A stretch of DNA of 64,000 bases from Novosphingopyxis baekryungensis DSM 16222 (GCF_000420305.1 NZ_ATUR01000006.1:124001-188000), one strand, 5' to 3'. Positions 23,817 to 32,768 are shown, counted from the first letter of the stretch. Translations and numbers: made by a program. Notes: a model not told the origin generated them from the letters alone.

Positions 23817-25380
23817 CGGCAGCCTCCTCCAGTTCCAGCCGTGGGAAGATGCCGGTGGGCTTGTCCAATGCTGCACCGTCCCGCACACGCGTCTCGAACC
23901 ATGCCATGCTGCCATCGAGATTCTGCCAATCGCGCTCGATCACGCCCATTTGATCGAGCAGCCTTGTGGCGGACTCCGGGATAACCGGGGCGATCGCGAT
24001 CGCGAGCGTGCGAAGGCAGATGAACAGCTGATTGAGCACGGCCACCATGCGGTCAGGATCCGTTTTCTTTAGCGTCCACGGTGCCTGATCATCGACATAC
24101 TGGTTGCACGCAAAGACCGCCCGCATCCATGCTTCAAGCCCTTGCGAGAATGCGAAGCGTTCAAATGCATCCGGAAGCTCTGTTCCGCAGGCCTGTTCCA
24201 CCAGCGCGTAAAGTTCGCGATCAGCATCATTCTGTTGCCAATCTCTCGAAAGAACTCCGCCCAGGTTCTTGTGAATCATCGACAATGTTCTCTGCGCCAG
24301 ATTGCCGAAGCTGTTGGCCAGATCGGCATTGGCGCGCGTGACAATGGCTTCATCGGAAATGCTGCCGTCTTGTCCGAAGCTGACATCGCGGATCAGGAAA
24401 TAGCGAATGGCATCGGCGCCGAACCGGTCGACCAGGGCAATGGGATCGGTAACGTTCCCAAGCGACTTGGATTCCTTCTGTCCGCGGTTCAAGATAAACC
24501 CATGGGCATTGACCTGCTTGGGCAAAGCAACGCCGGAGCTCATCAAAATGGCAGGCCAGTAGACGGCATGGAAGCGCACGATATCCTTGCCGATAAGATG
24601 CACGTCGGCCGGCCAATATTTCGAGACGAGCCCCTCCGCGTCATCCGGAAAGCCGAGCCCGCTGAGATAATTGGTCAGGGCATCGATCCACACATACATG
24701 ACATGCGCCGGGTCCCCCGGCACCTTCACGCCCCAATCGAAACTGGTTCTCGAGATGCTGAGATCGTTCAGACCGCCTTCGACAAAGCGAATAACTTCGT
24801 TGCGGCGGCTGTCAGGCTGGATAAATTCCGGCTGCTCTGCGTAGAGCTCCAACAGCTTTTGCTGATAGCTGGACAGCCGGAAGAACCAGCTTTCCTCCAC
24901 GGTCCATTCGACTGGCGTGCCTTGGGGGGAAAGTTTCGTTTTGCCCTCCCCGTCCAGCAGTTCACCCTCCGCATAGAAGGCTTCATCGCGCACGGAATAC
25001 CAGCCTTCATAGCGATCTCGGTACAGATCGCCCCGCGCCTCCATACGGCGCCAGATTTCCTGCGCAGCGACATGATTGGCTTCTTCGCTGGTGCTGATGA
25101 AGCGGTCGAAGGAGATCGCATAACACTCGCAAAGCTCGGTAAAATGCGGCGTCATTTCCGCAGCAAAGGCTGCAGGCTCCATGCCTTTTTCGCGCGCAGT
25201 CTTGACCATCTTCAGGCCGTGAACATCCACGCCGGTCTGAAATCGAACGTCATAGCCTTGCGAGCGACGAAAGCGGGCGATCACATCGGCGGCAACGCCC
25301 TCATAGGCATGGCCGATATGCGGCTTGCCATTGGGATAGTTGATCGCGGTGGTGATATAAAATGGGGTTCGGTCTGTCAT
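23803..25380 (-). CDS. metG: Methionine--tRNA ligase
   Basis: A 525-residue class I synthetase. HIGH is at residues 21-24 (KPHIGHAYEG), the connective-peptide region has WYSVRDEAFY, the anticodon-binding helical bundle covers about 370-500, and no C-terminal EMAP/tRNA-binding domain is present. Two usual motifs are changed: TGTDEHG reads TGVDVHG (residues 49-55, Asp52 kept), and KMSKS reads KESKS (near residue 303). The changes may be a clade feature, since all other hallmarks are intact. It charges elongator and initiator tRNA-Met. Its ATG overlaps the stop of holB by 4 bp. Confidence 0.95.
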   Translation of the reverse strand: MTDRTPFYITTAINYPNGKPHIGHAYEGVAADVIARFRRSQGYDVRFQTGVDVHGLKMVKTAREKGMEPAAFAAEMTPHFTELCECYAISFDRFISTSEEANHVAAQEIWRRMEARGDLYRDRYEGWYSVRDEAFYAEGELLDGEGKTKLSPQGTPVEWTVEESWFFRLSSYQQKLLELYAEQPEFIQPDSRRNEVIRFVEGGLNDLSISRTSFDWGVKVPGDPAHVMYVWIDALTNYLSGLGFPDDAEGLVSKYWPADVHLIGKDIVRFHAVYWPAILMSSGVALPKQVNAHGFILNRGQKESKSLGNVTDPIALVDRFGADAIRYFLIRDVSFGQDGSISDEAIVTRANADLANSFGNLAQRTLSMIHKNLGGVLSRDWQQNDADRELYALVEQACGTELPDAFERFAFSQGLEAWMRAVFACNQYVDDQAPWTLKKTDPDRMVAVLNQLFICLRTLAIAIAPVIPESATRLLDQMGVIERDWQNLDGSMAWFETRVRDGAALDKPTGIFPRLELEEAADAGR

Positions 25381-26378
25381 TGCCGAGCATCCCTATGGGT
25401 TGATAGCCCTGCCAGCAACCGTGCCATGCGAAAAACCACAGACTGTTTGTCCAGCGTGAGAGGAATGGCGCGGGCAGCCAGATCGGTGGCCTCCCGCCAG
25501 GCATCGATAACCGGCGCCACGTCCGAAGGCTGCCGTTCCCGCGCAATTGCGGCGAAATAGGCCGGCGCCTGCTCCAGAAAGGCCAGATAGCGCTCATTCG
25601 CCGCCTTCAGTGACAGCTTCTGCGCGAGCGCCGAGCCCAGGCGTCCGCTACGGTCACCTTCCCGGTAAATCGTGCCGAGCTGCTGCGTTATATCAGCCAT
25701 ATCGAGACCATGCATGGCCAGCGCCCGTCCGGGAGAGCCTTCTGCTGCCAGAATGAGCGCTGAGCGTTCGGAAACTCCAAGGTCCGGCAATCTTTCCGAC
25801 AGAAAGGCTTCCATTCGCTCTGTCGTCAACGGATCGAACCGCTGCACGCGGCAACGCGAACGAATGGTAGGAAGCAAGCGCTGCGGTGCGTGGGAGACGA
25901 GGAAAAACACCGTATTTTCAGGCGGCTCTTCGAGGTTCTTCAACAACGCATTGGCTCCGCCACGCTCCAGATCATCGGCGGCGTCGATGATGATCACACG
26001 CCGCGACGCAATCGCGGTTTTGGATCCAAGCAGCGGCTGCAATTGCCGTACCTGATCCACGCTGATGTTTCGCTTCAGATCCGTTTCATCGGTGACGTCT
26101 TCCAGATCCTGACCGTCTTTCTTTGGCAGGCGCTGTAGAATTTTCAGGTCTGGGTGCGATCCAGCGCGCATGAGCGCGGACGCCGGGCCGGTATCGGCGG
26201 AATCAAACCCATCCGCACCATCGCTGTCACTCAGAAGCAATCGCGCTGCTCGAACGGCGAAGCTTGCCTTGCCCATGCCCTTTGGTCCGCTGAGCAACCA
26301 GGCGTGATGCAACCGAGATTCGCTGAGACCGGCCAGAAGGGCTGCTTCGGCTGTGTCATGTCCAATAAAGTCTGCCAT
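25377..26378 (-). CDS. holB: DNA polymerase III subunit delta'
   Basis: The 333-residue clamp-loader protein starts MADFIGHDTAEAALLAGL and has a Walker-A-like GPKGMGKASFAV, the helix NISVDQVRQLQPLL, VIIIDAADDLERGGANALLKNLEEPPENTVFFLVS (Walker B position with degenerate acid residues) and SRCRVQRF sensor 1. No CxxC zinc module is visible, unlike E. coli HolB, which is usual in alphaproteobacteria. It works in the delta-tau3-delta' complex that loads the beta clamp. It lies between tmk (gap 3 bp) and metG (4-bp overlap), the standard neighbourhood. Confidence 0.93.
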   Translation of the reverse strand: MADFIGHDTAEAALLAGLSESRLHHAWLLSGPKGMGKASFAVRAARLLLSDSDGADGFDSADTGPASALMRAGSHPDLKILQRLPKKDGQDLEDVTDETDLKRNISVDQVRQLQPLLGSKTAIASRRVIIIDAADDLERGGANALLKNLEEPPENTVFFLVSHAPQRLLPTIRSRCRVQRFDPLTTERMEAFLSERLPDLGVSERSALILAAEGSPGRALAMHGLDMADITQQLGTIYREGDRSGRLGSALAQKLSLKAANERYLAFLEQAPAYFAAIARERQPSDVAPVIDAWREATDLAARAIPLTLDKQSVVFRMARLLAGLSTHRDARQ

Positions 26379-26381
26379 ATC

Positions 26382-27011
26382 TCAGGAGATATAGTCGGAC
26401 AGCGCCGACACCAAGGCCTCGGTCACTTGCTCTGGCGAGCCGGTGGCGGGCACAATGCAAAAGCGATCCGGATCGGCCGCGGCAAACCGGTTAAAAGCAT
26501 CGCGCACGCGCTGGTGAAAGTCGCCGTCCCGGCCGCCGAACCGATCGCTCAGGCCGCCGTCCCGCATCGTGGCACGCCGATCGGCCTCCTCAGCCGGCAG
26601 TTCCAGCAAAAGCACGCAATCGGGCAGAAGACCGCCGCTGCCGATCCGATGAAGCGTCAGCAAGTCTTCGTCCGAAAGACCGGAAGCGCTCTGATATGCG
26701 CGGCTGCTATCGAGAAAGCGATCACTAATGACCCACTGCCCGCGTGCCAGCGCCGGCCTGATCAGCCGCGCGACGTGATCTGCCCGTGCCGCAGCAAACA
26801 GCAGCGCTTCGCCTTGTGGCGTCCAGCGATCCGCTTCACCGGAAAGCAGCAGATCGCGAACGGCCTCTGCTCCAGCAGTGCCGCCCGGTTCCCGGGTCGT
26901 CACCACATCCAGTCCCTTTCGGGAAAGCTCGGCGGCGAGCGCTTTCACCTGAGTGGACTTACCCGTCCCCTCACCTCCTTCGAGGGCAATGAAACGCCCG
27001 CGCCTCATCAC
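26382..27011 (-). CDS. tmk: Thymidylate kinase
   Basis: The 209-residue kinase has the P-loop FIALEGGEGTGKSTQ, the TREPGG dTMP-binding motif, the DRFLDSSRAYQ segment (DRY-like) and a LID with Arg-rich loop DRRATMRDGGLSDRFGGRDGDFHQRV. It phosphorylates dTMP to dTDP. The start has two consecutive ATG codons (27011 and 27008), the second overlapping the stop of the D-Ala carboxypeptidase gene, so either may be used. It belongs to the dac-tmk-holB-metG-tatD operon. Confidence 0.95.
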   Translation of the reverse strand: MMRRGRFIALEGGEGTGKSTQVKALAAELSRKGLDVVTTREPGGTAGAEAVRDLLLSGEADRWTPQGEALLFAAARADHVARLIRPALARGQWVISDRFLDSSRAYQSASGLSDEDLLTLHRIGSGGLLPDCVLLLELPAEEADRRATMRDGGLSDRFGGRDGDFHQRVRDAFNRFAAADPDRFCIVPATGSPEQVTEALVSALSDYIS

Positions 27012-28144
27012 GCGAAAAGGGACAGAAAACCGTTCCAGATGCGCGCAAACACTCCGGCTTCGCCAACCTCTTCGCCAGCCACCAGAGGCATGCGTTGCAT
27101 GCTGCCATCCGCAGTGGTCACGATGAGTTCGGCCACCTTGGCGCCCTGTGCGATCGGGGCCTTTAACGGGCCTTCATATTGCACGGACAGCTTATAGTCT
27201 CCGCCTTGCGTAGCCGGCAGGGTGACGGCCAGATTGCGCGGCGCCACCAGCGGCACGCTGCGCGATCCGCCCTGCTGCACGGCGGCCGTGGCGACCTGCG
27301 CGCCCTTTTCGAACAGCGGCTTGGTCGTCCAGGCACCAAAGCCCCATTCCATGAAGGACACCGCCTCCTTGATGCGGCCATTATAGCTATCAAGACCGGC
27401 GATCACTTCGACCAGTCGGCGACCGTTCTGCTCTGCTGATCCGGTAAAGCCATAGCCGGCTTCTTCCGTATGGCCTGTTTTCAATCCGTCGGAGCCCTGC
27501 ACCTTGCCGATCAGGGGATTGCGGTTGGGCTGCTTGATGCCCTGCCAGGTAAATTCATGCTGGCCATAAAATTCATTATAGAGGGCCGGATGCTCTTCAA
27601 ACGTCGCCTTGGCGAGCGTCGCCAGATCGCGCGCTGTCACATACGTTACGCCTTCGTCCGGCCAACCATTGGCGTTGCCAAAATGGCTGTTCTTCATGCC
27701 AATGGCACGGGCCTTCTCGTTCATCATGCCAACGAACGCCTGCTCCGATCCAGCGAGGCCCTGTGCGAGCACCACGCTGGCGTCGTTGCCAGACAGGGTC
27801 ACCACGCCGTGCAGCAACTGCCCGACGGAAACCTGTTCATTGACGCCGAGAAACATGGAGGAACCGCGGTTATTCCATTCGCGCCAAGTATCCTCGCGCA
27901 CGCGGATCTTCTTGTCCTTGGACACCTTGCCGCTGTCGATCATGTCGAACGCCACCAGCACGGTCATCATCTTGGCCATGGACGCGGGCGGGATCCGCCT
28001 GTCGGCGTCTCGCGCATAAAGTTCGGCGCCGGAGCTTAGATCGACCATATAAGCGATCGGCGCCGCGCTGTCATAACTCGGCGCGGCAGCCGATGCGGGA
28101 ACAGCCAGGGAAAGTGCGGCGGCAAGGGTAAGGAAAGAACGCAT
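27008..28144 (-). CDS. D-alanyl-D-alanine carboxypeptidase (PBP5/6 type)
   Basis: The 378-residue protein has a Sec signal (MRSFLTLAAALSLAVPASA), then the serine site PPASMAKMMT (Ser and Lys of SxxK), VTLSGNDASV (SGN) and LKTGHTEEAGYGF (KTG), all peptidase S11 motifs. A C-terminal beta-domain (about 285-350) is followed by an amphipathic end GVFARIWNGFLSLFA, which would anchor the enzyme at the outer face of the inner membrane. It removes the terminal D-Ala from peptidoglycan pentapeptides. Together with mltB and rlpA upstream it makes the front of the operon a cell-wall remodelling set. Confidence 0.94.
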   Translation of the reverse strand: MRSFLTLAAALSLAVPASAAAPSYDSAAPIAYMVDLSSGAELYARDADRRIPPASMAKMMTVLVAFDMIDSGKVSKDKKIRVREDTWREWNNRGSSMFLGVNEQVSVGQLLHGVVTLSGNDASVVLAQGLAGSEQAFVGMMNEKARAIGMKNSHFGNANGWPDEGVTYVTARDLATLAKATFEEHPALYNEFYGQHEFTWQGIKQPNRNPLIGKVQGSDGLKTGHTEEAGYGFTGSAEQNGRRLVEVIAGLDSYNGRIKEAVSFMEWGFGAWTTKPLFEKGAQVATAAVQQGGSRSVPLVAPRNLAVTLPATQGGDYKLSVQYEGPLKAPIAQGAKVAELIVTTADGSMQRMPLVAGEEVGEAGVFARIWNGFLSLFA

Positions 28145-28194
28145 GAAATTCCGTTTGATCTGGTTGGCCGCCAGCGCGCCGGCAGCAGGGACGA

Positions 28195-29025
28195 TTAGCG
28201 ATTCACCAATCTGGCATCCGAATAGCCCGCACGGCGCGCCTCTTCCAGCCCTTCCCTTGCACCATGCTGATCAGGATAGGGGCCGAGGAGCACTTGCCAG
28301 ATGCCCGATGGTGCCCGGTGCATCGATGCCCCCAGCTTCTCTGCGAGGAGCGCGGCGTAATCGTGGTTGGAAAAACTTGCCACCTGCACGGCAAAGCCAG
28401 TGGCCGAATGGATAGATGCGACAGGGCCGTCATTGGTCGGTTCATTCAGGCGCGCACGCAGCGAACGCAACTTTTGTTCAGGCAGCGTCGGTCGCGCGGC
28501 GGCCGCCCTGCCCGCGCGCAGCGCGGCGCGTTCACCCTCGTCGGGTTGAACGCGCTTGACCCGCACAGGCGCCACCCCGGCAGCTTGAATGCCCAATATC
28601 CGCGCAGCTCCCTCGGACAGATCGATAATGCGCTCGGGCAGAAAGGGGCCACGATCGTTCACGCGCACCAAGATGGTGCGTCCGGTATCGAGCGAGGTCA
28701 CCTCGACATAGCTGGGCAGCGGCAGGGTCCGGTGGGCGCCACTGATGGCATTGCGCCGAAAGGCTTCTCCGCGCGCCGTTGGCCGCCCCTCATGATCACG
28801 CCCATACCAGCTCGCATATCCCACCGCGTCATAATCCGCATCGTCCACGGGCACATAGGTTGCACCGCGCACGGTATAGGGATGGCCGATTTTTACCGGA
28901 TAGTCGCTGACCGGCTTGTCCGCGATTTTCGAGGGCCCGGTTCCGCCCGAGCAGGCGCCCAGAAGCAGCAATAAACCGGCGCTGAACGCGATTTCAAGGC
29001 TGTATCTGACTCGCAAGCAGGCCAA
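28195..29025 (-). CDS. rlpA: RlpA-type lytic transglycosylase/septal ring lipoprotein
   Basis: A 276-residue lipoprotein (leader ending LLLLGACSG). The double-psi beta-barrel has ASWYGRDHEGRPTARGEAFRRNAISGAHRTLP with the catalytic Glu/Asp region and RVNDRGPF; the C-terminal SPOR domain (about 205-275; FAVQVASFSNHDYAALLAEKL) binds denuded glycan at the division septum. RlpA cleaves such glycans in Pseudomonas. The start appears to be TTG at 29025, inside the end of mltB (32-bp overlap); a second TTG at 29016 is possible. No ATG fits the leader. Confidence 0.92.
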   Translation of the reverse strand: MACLRVRYSLEIAFSAGLLLLLGACSGGTGPSKIADKPVSDYPVKIGHPYTVRGATYVPVDDADYDAVGYASWYGRDHEGRPTARGEAFRRNAISGAHRTLPLPSYVEVTSLDTGRTILVRVNDRGPFLPERIIDLSEGAARILGIQAAGVAPVRVKRVQPDEGERAALRAGRAAAARPTLPEQKLRSLRARLNEPTNDGPVASIHSATGFAVQVASFSNHDYAALLAEKLGASMHRAPSGIWQVLLGPYPDQHGAREGLEEARRAGYSDARLVNR

Positions 29026-30031
29026 CTCCCATGGCGTAGAAATTCGAGCAATTATAATCCAGGATCGCGCGATAATTCTGCGTCAAAAGATAGGCCGTAT
29101 TGCCTGGGCCATCGGGCTCCAGCAACGTCGCCAGAATTTGCTCTTTTTCCTGTGGCCAATAGCCTTGCTGGGCACGAAAGCCGAGGCGATCCCACTCCGC
29201 CAATGTCATCCAGCGGCTATGTCGCTCGAATACGCGTGGGCAACGGGTCGGGACGGTCTTGTTGCGGTAGGCTTGCCGGTCGAAACCTGACGGCACATCG
29301 ACGGCCACGCCCCATGGGCGATCACGCCGCCAGCCCGCCGCCACCAGATAATTGGCGATCGACGCCATGGCGTCGGCTTCGCTATCCCAGATGTCGGCAA
29401 AACCATCGCGGTCCTCGTCGACTGCCAGGCGAAGATAGACGGACGGCAGGAATTGCGGTTTGCCCATGGCGCCCGCCCAGCTGCCCGTGAGCTTGTACCG
29501 TGGTACGCCGCGATCAACCATTTTCAGCGCGGCGACCGCTTCGCTTTCGAACAAGGCACGGCGGCGACCTTCATAGGCCAGTGTCGCCAGAGCGCCGATG
29601 GTATCAAAATTGCCGGTGTAGCTGCCAAAATTGCTTTCCTTGCCATAAATGGCAAGGATGATGCCCGGCGGCACGCCCAATTCACGTTCGATCTGATCGA
29701 GTTGCGGCTGCAACTGCCGGTATTTGTCGCGGCCCGGCCCGGCTTTGCCGACAATGGCACGCTGTTCGTCCGATCCTGTGAACATCGGGATGGGGCCACT
29801 GCCCCCGCCGCCGCTTGCCCGCTGATCGATGCTGATGGCGGTTTCGCTGAACTCCAGCGTCGGCAGCACGCGGTCGAGCGTCTGTGCGCTGACGCCATCA
29901 GCCAAAGCAGCAGCACGCAGCTGCGGCAAGTAAGCCTGAAAGCCAGTTGCGTCCTGTGCCAGGACCGGCTGGGAGCCTGCCAGAAAAAGCGACCCGAAAC
30001 AGGCGGCGGCTAAGATAATGTTACGCGGCAT
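28994..30031 (-). CDS. Lytic murein transglycosylase, MltB-like
   Basis: The 345-residue protein has a Sec signal (MPRNIILAAACFGSLFLAGS, cleavage near VLAQ) and an SLT_2 domain: ILAIYGKESNFGSYTGNFD carries the catalytic Glu, SWAGAMGKPQFLPS and DIWDSEADAMASIANYL complete the family pattern. There is no lipobox, so it is soluble in the periplasm, unlike E. coli MltB. It cuts glycan strands to form 1,6-anhydro-muropeptides. The ATG at 30031 has GAAGGA eight bases upstream; an ATG at 30037 would sit too close to that site. It heads the long minus-strand operon. Confidence 0.9.
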   Translation of the reverse strand: MPRNIILAAACFGSLFLAGSQPVLAQDATGFQAYLPQLRAAALADGVSAQTLDRVLPTLEFSETAISIDQRASGGGGSGPIPMFTGSDEQRAIVGKAGPGRDKYRQLQPQLDQIERELGVPPGIILAIYGKESNFGSYTGNFDTIGALATLAYEGRRRALFESEAVAALKMVDRGVPRYKLTGSWAGAMGKPQFLPSVYLRLAVDEDRDGFADIWDSEADAMASIANYLVAAGWRRDRPWGVAVDVPSGFDRQAYRNKTVPTRCPRVFERHSRWMTLAEWDRLGFRAQQGYWPQEKEQILATLLEPDGPGNTAYLLTQNYRAILDYNCSNFYAMGVGLLASQIQP

Positions 30032-30178
30032 GAGCATTCCTTCTGCGCCAATCGAACACAGGCGCATGCGTCTTCTTGCACGGATCAAGGCAATGGCAAA
30101 CCGCAAATGGACCGATCGCATGCACGGCTGGCCGCGGGACTTTGCAAGCGCCCCAGACCAAGCTATGGGGCTCCCGCC

Positions 30179-30268
30179 GGAAGGGTGGCAGAGTGGTCGA
30201 ATGCAGCGGTCTTGAAAACCGCCGTGGGTGCAAGCTCACCGTGGGTTCGAATCCCACCCCTTCCGCCA
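30179..30268 (+). tRNA. tRNA-Ser (UGA anticodon)
   Basis: Ninety bases fold as a class II tRNA: acceptor GGAAGGG with CCCTTCC, discriminator G and encoded CCA, anticodon stem GCGGT/ACCGC with loop CTTGAAA (anticodon TGA), a long variable arm GTGGGTGCAAGCTCAC and the T-loop GTTCGAATC. It reads UCA and other UCN serine codons. The 3' end is followed 18 bp later by an integrase remnant. Confidence 0.97.
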
Positions 30269-30286
30269 CTCTTCAATCCGCATTGA

Positions 30287-30660
30287 CCCATTGTCGTCCG
30301 CAAACCGCGCGACAAGACTGACGAGCTGGCCGATAGGAACAACCTGTTTCTTCATGTGACCGCCAAGGGGTATAAGATCTTCCACTACACATACCGATAA
30401 GACGGCAAAGAGCAGTGCCGGTCATCGGCGCATTTCCGGACGTAGGATGGAGCGATGCGCGCGAGGCGATGGATAATGCGCGCAAGCTGCTGAAGGAAGG
30501 GTGCAGCCCGAAGCACGCCATCGCCAAGAAGCACCTGATTGGAGAAATGAGCTTCCACTAAAGCTTCGAGAGAATTGCGCGCCGCTATATGCGCAGCATC
30601 AAGCGCGACCTGATCCCCGAACCGGCGTATGTGGTGCTGGAAGGCATCAACTTTTCCGTC
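30287..30660 (+). pseudogene. Remnant of a tRNA-associated tyrosine integrase
   Basis: Translation gives the N-terminal arm-binding domain of a P4-type integrase in pieces. RKPRDKTDELADRNNLFLHV followed by GYKIFHYTYR ends at a stop (30398). After a frameshift near 30412, IGAFPDVGWSDAREAMDNAR and KLLKEGCSP run to a second stop (30559), then SFERIARRYMRSIKRDL continues in that frame. The catalytic Arg-His-Arg-Tyr domain is missing. The position directly downstream of a tRNA-Ser 3' end is the usual attachment site of such elements, so this is a fossil of an integrated element. Confidence 0.85.
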
Positions 30661-30930
30661 CTTTTGCGAGGGTCGGCCTCTCATCGGACGTGGATGAACA
30701 TCAGGGGCCACCTCGCAAGCGCCGCGCGAAGACCACAGTATCGCACCGGCGGATTGTACCGGGCATAGTTTGAACATCGTCGTGGCTGTCTAAACTTCGC
30801 AAGGACCAACCAGCCATGTCGCCTGCCGCAGCCCACCAGTCCGCTTGGGGTTGGTGGACAGGGCATCAGACAAGGACAGGCCTGCGGCGGGCTTGCGGTC
30901 TTCAGATATGCCGGAATGGAGCCCACCGAA
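30661..30930. other. Unassigned stretch after the integrase remnant
   Basis: No gene with a ribosome site or family motif was found here. The open frames in this stretch are short and inconsistent. It is probably debris of the same mobile element plus the promoter of the following lipoprotein gene. I saw no repeat of the tRNA-Ser 3' end in this interval. Confidence 0.5.
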
Positions 30931-32598
30931 ATGCGCCATAGCTTCCACACCAAACTCCCAATTGCCCTATGCTTTTCGGGTGCCCTTGCTGCCTGTGCAG
31001 GGCAAACCAATGCGTCCTCCGAAACGCATGGCGTGGCGACTGGCGCGCTGGACCAGGTCGATATTGCCAGCATGCCTTTGCCCAGTGGTGCGCGGCTGCT
31101 CAGTGCGACATATACGCCTTCCGGCAAGGTGCTGGTGACACTCGACAGCGGCGGCGATGAGGGCGGTGAACAGGGGCGCTCCATCAACCTCGCCACGGCC
31201 AATGATGACGGCAGCGAGATGCGGTCTTTCTTTTCGGGCAACATTCCCGAACGCCCGCTGGACAACGGCTTGCGGTACATGGTCTTTCCCGACAACCGCC
31301 GCATATTTATCGGTGATTTTGTAATCGAATGCTCGACATCGCTCGAAACTTGTAGTGACGCGCGCCTTCTTCCTGTCGCCTATCCAGCCGAGATCGCTAG
31401 TGGCGCCCATGTCGCCTATCGATGGTCCGAAATGGTTGTCGCCCCGGACAATCGCTCCGTTGCCTGGACCACGCTGCTGGCAAACTATTCCGCCATGGTT
31501 TTCGTCGGAGAATTGCTCCTGAAAGATGACGGATATGTAATTACCAAGACGCAGATCGTGAGCACGATCAATCCGTTCTCCGCCGATCCGGAGCATCCCG
31601 ATGGCGTCATCCCGCAAACAGTCCGTGGCGGCGAGGTGAAACAGTTCATGCACGGCGGCACGTCGCTTTCGCTTGCCGGACTCCTGCAGCGCGACATCGC
31701 CGATTCCGTGGTCCATCATCTTGCGACGGGTGAAATGGAAGCCGTTACCCTGACCCCAGGGTATACCGAAACCACCATATTTTCGCCGGACGAGCGACTT
31801 GGCGTCACCATGACCACGCGATTTTCGCCGCGCAGCGATCCCGCCATATTTGGACTGGTGCCTCGCCCCTATCCCGATAGCCTTAATATAAACCTCAACA
31901 TGCTCGCCTATAGTTATGGCGTAACCGGCGTACGGAGGCAGAGGGCGGGCAATATCGGTCCTGCGTTGATCGACATCGAACGGTCCAAGATCGGCGGTAC
32001 CGATTATCATGGCACCAACCTCAACAGCGATCCGGAATGGGTCTATAATTCGCCGTTATCATGGCACCCGAGCAGCACGCGGGCCATGTGGATCGAGCAA
32101 AATCGCGATACCGGAAAGCGGCGAATTCAGGTCATGCACATCCCTGAATACAGGCCAGGGAAAACGGTTGCGGCCAAGCCCACGCCAACCAGCCTTCCAT
32201 ATGCCATTACCGATTTATCCGTTGCCAAAAGCTATGCGCGCTCCGGCCAGGACATTGACGTCAAGGTGTATGGAAAAGCTTCCGGATATATCAGCTATCA
32301 ACGTGGCGCCGGATTGGTCAGAAAAACCTATGTTGATTTCAGCGACGATGGCACTTCCGTTTATTCGGGCACTGAGACGACCAAAGCCAATCCCCGTGCG
32401 AATTCGACCTATTCGGCGGACATGACGCTTTCCGGACCGAAGCCCGGGCGCATGCGTTTGTCGGTCACCTTTGGGCCCATTACCGGCGATTTGCCGGCGA
32501 AGATCCTTTTCGACAAGGGAGACGACGGCAAGCGGATCTCAGCAGGATTTGCCGAATATGATGGACGCCGATTGCAGCTATCAGACCTGCAACCATGA
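30931..32598 (+). CDS. Lipoprotein with PD40-like beta-propeller repeats, function unknown
   Basis: The 555-residue protein begins MRHSFHTKLPIALCFSGALA with the lipobox LAAC (Cys near residue 22). Through the chain recur short strand-turn motifs of TolB/PD40 propeller blades: TPSGKVLVTL, FPDNRRIFIG, APDNRSVAWT, SPDERLGVTM and HPSSTRAMWIE, spaced roughly 60-160 residues, which suggests a six- or seven-bladed propeller (about residues 45-410). A C-terminal region (about 420-550) looks like beta-sandwich. The role is unknown; it may bind a ligand or partner at the cell surface. It stands next to the integrase remnant. A terminator-like hairpin lies 80 bp after its stop. Confidence 0.65.
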   Translation: MRHSFHTKLPIALCFSGALAACAGQTNASSETHGVATGALDQVDIASMPLPSGARLLSATYTPSGKVLVTLDSGGDEGGEQGRSINLATANDDGSEMRSFFSGNIPERPLDNGLRYMVFPDNRRIFIGDFVIECSTSLETCSDARLLPVAYPAEIASGAHVAYRWSEMVVAPDNRSVAWTTLLANYSAMVFVGELLLKDDGYVITKTQIVSTINPFSADPEHPDGVIPQTVRGGEVKQFMHGGTSLSLAGLLQRDIADSVVHHLATGEMEAVTLTPGYTETTIFSPDERLGVTMTTRFSPRSDPAIFGLVPRPYPDSLNINLNMLAYSYGVTGVRRQRAGNIGPALIDIERSKIGGTDYHGTNLNSDPEWVYNSPLSWHPSSTRAMWIEQNRDTGKRRIQVMHIPEYRPGKTVAAKPTPTSLPYAITDLSVAKSYARSGQDIDVKVYGKASGYISYQRGAGLVRKTYVDFSDDGTSVYSGTETTKANPRANSTYSADMTLSGPKPGRMRLSVTFGPITGDLPAKILFDKGDDGKRISAGFAEYDGRRLQLSDLQP

Positions 32599-32680
32599 CA
32601 CCGCTGATTGGCGACCATGCGCAGGCGCTCTTGAGCGCGCGCCTCATCGGCGGAAAAGCTGCAACCGATCATCGTTTCGT

Positions 32681-32716
32681 AGGATGCGAAACCAGAAGAT
32701 CGATCATCCTTTTTTT
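32681..32716 (+). terminator. Intrinsic terminator candidate
   Basis: AGGATG (32681-32686) pairs with CATCCT (32705-32710), and inner GA/TC pairs extend the stem; a run of six further T residues follows (32711-32716). The loop is about 18 nt, larger than usual. It lies downstream of the propeller lipoprotein and upstream of the CoA-transferase gene. Confidence 0.55.
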
Positions 32717-32768
32717 CAGAGCCTTGCTAGCCTGACCTCCTGTTTTACGACGAGACTGAACCATCGCG

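Noticed and set aside
24142-25560. Plus-strand open frame opposite metG
   Set aside because: No ribosome site or motif, and it crosses into holB; metG is unmistakable.
30287-30660. Intact integrase gene
   Set aside because: A frameshift near 30412, stops at 30398 and 30559, and loss of the catalytic domain make it a remnant.
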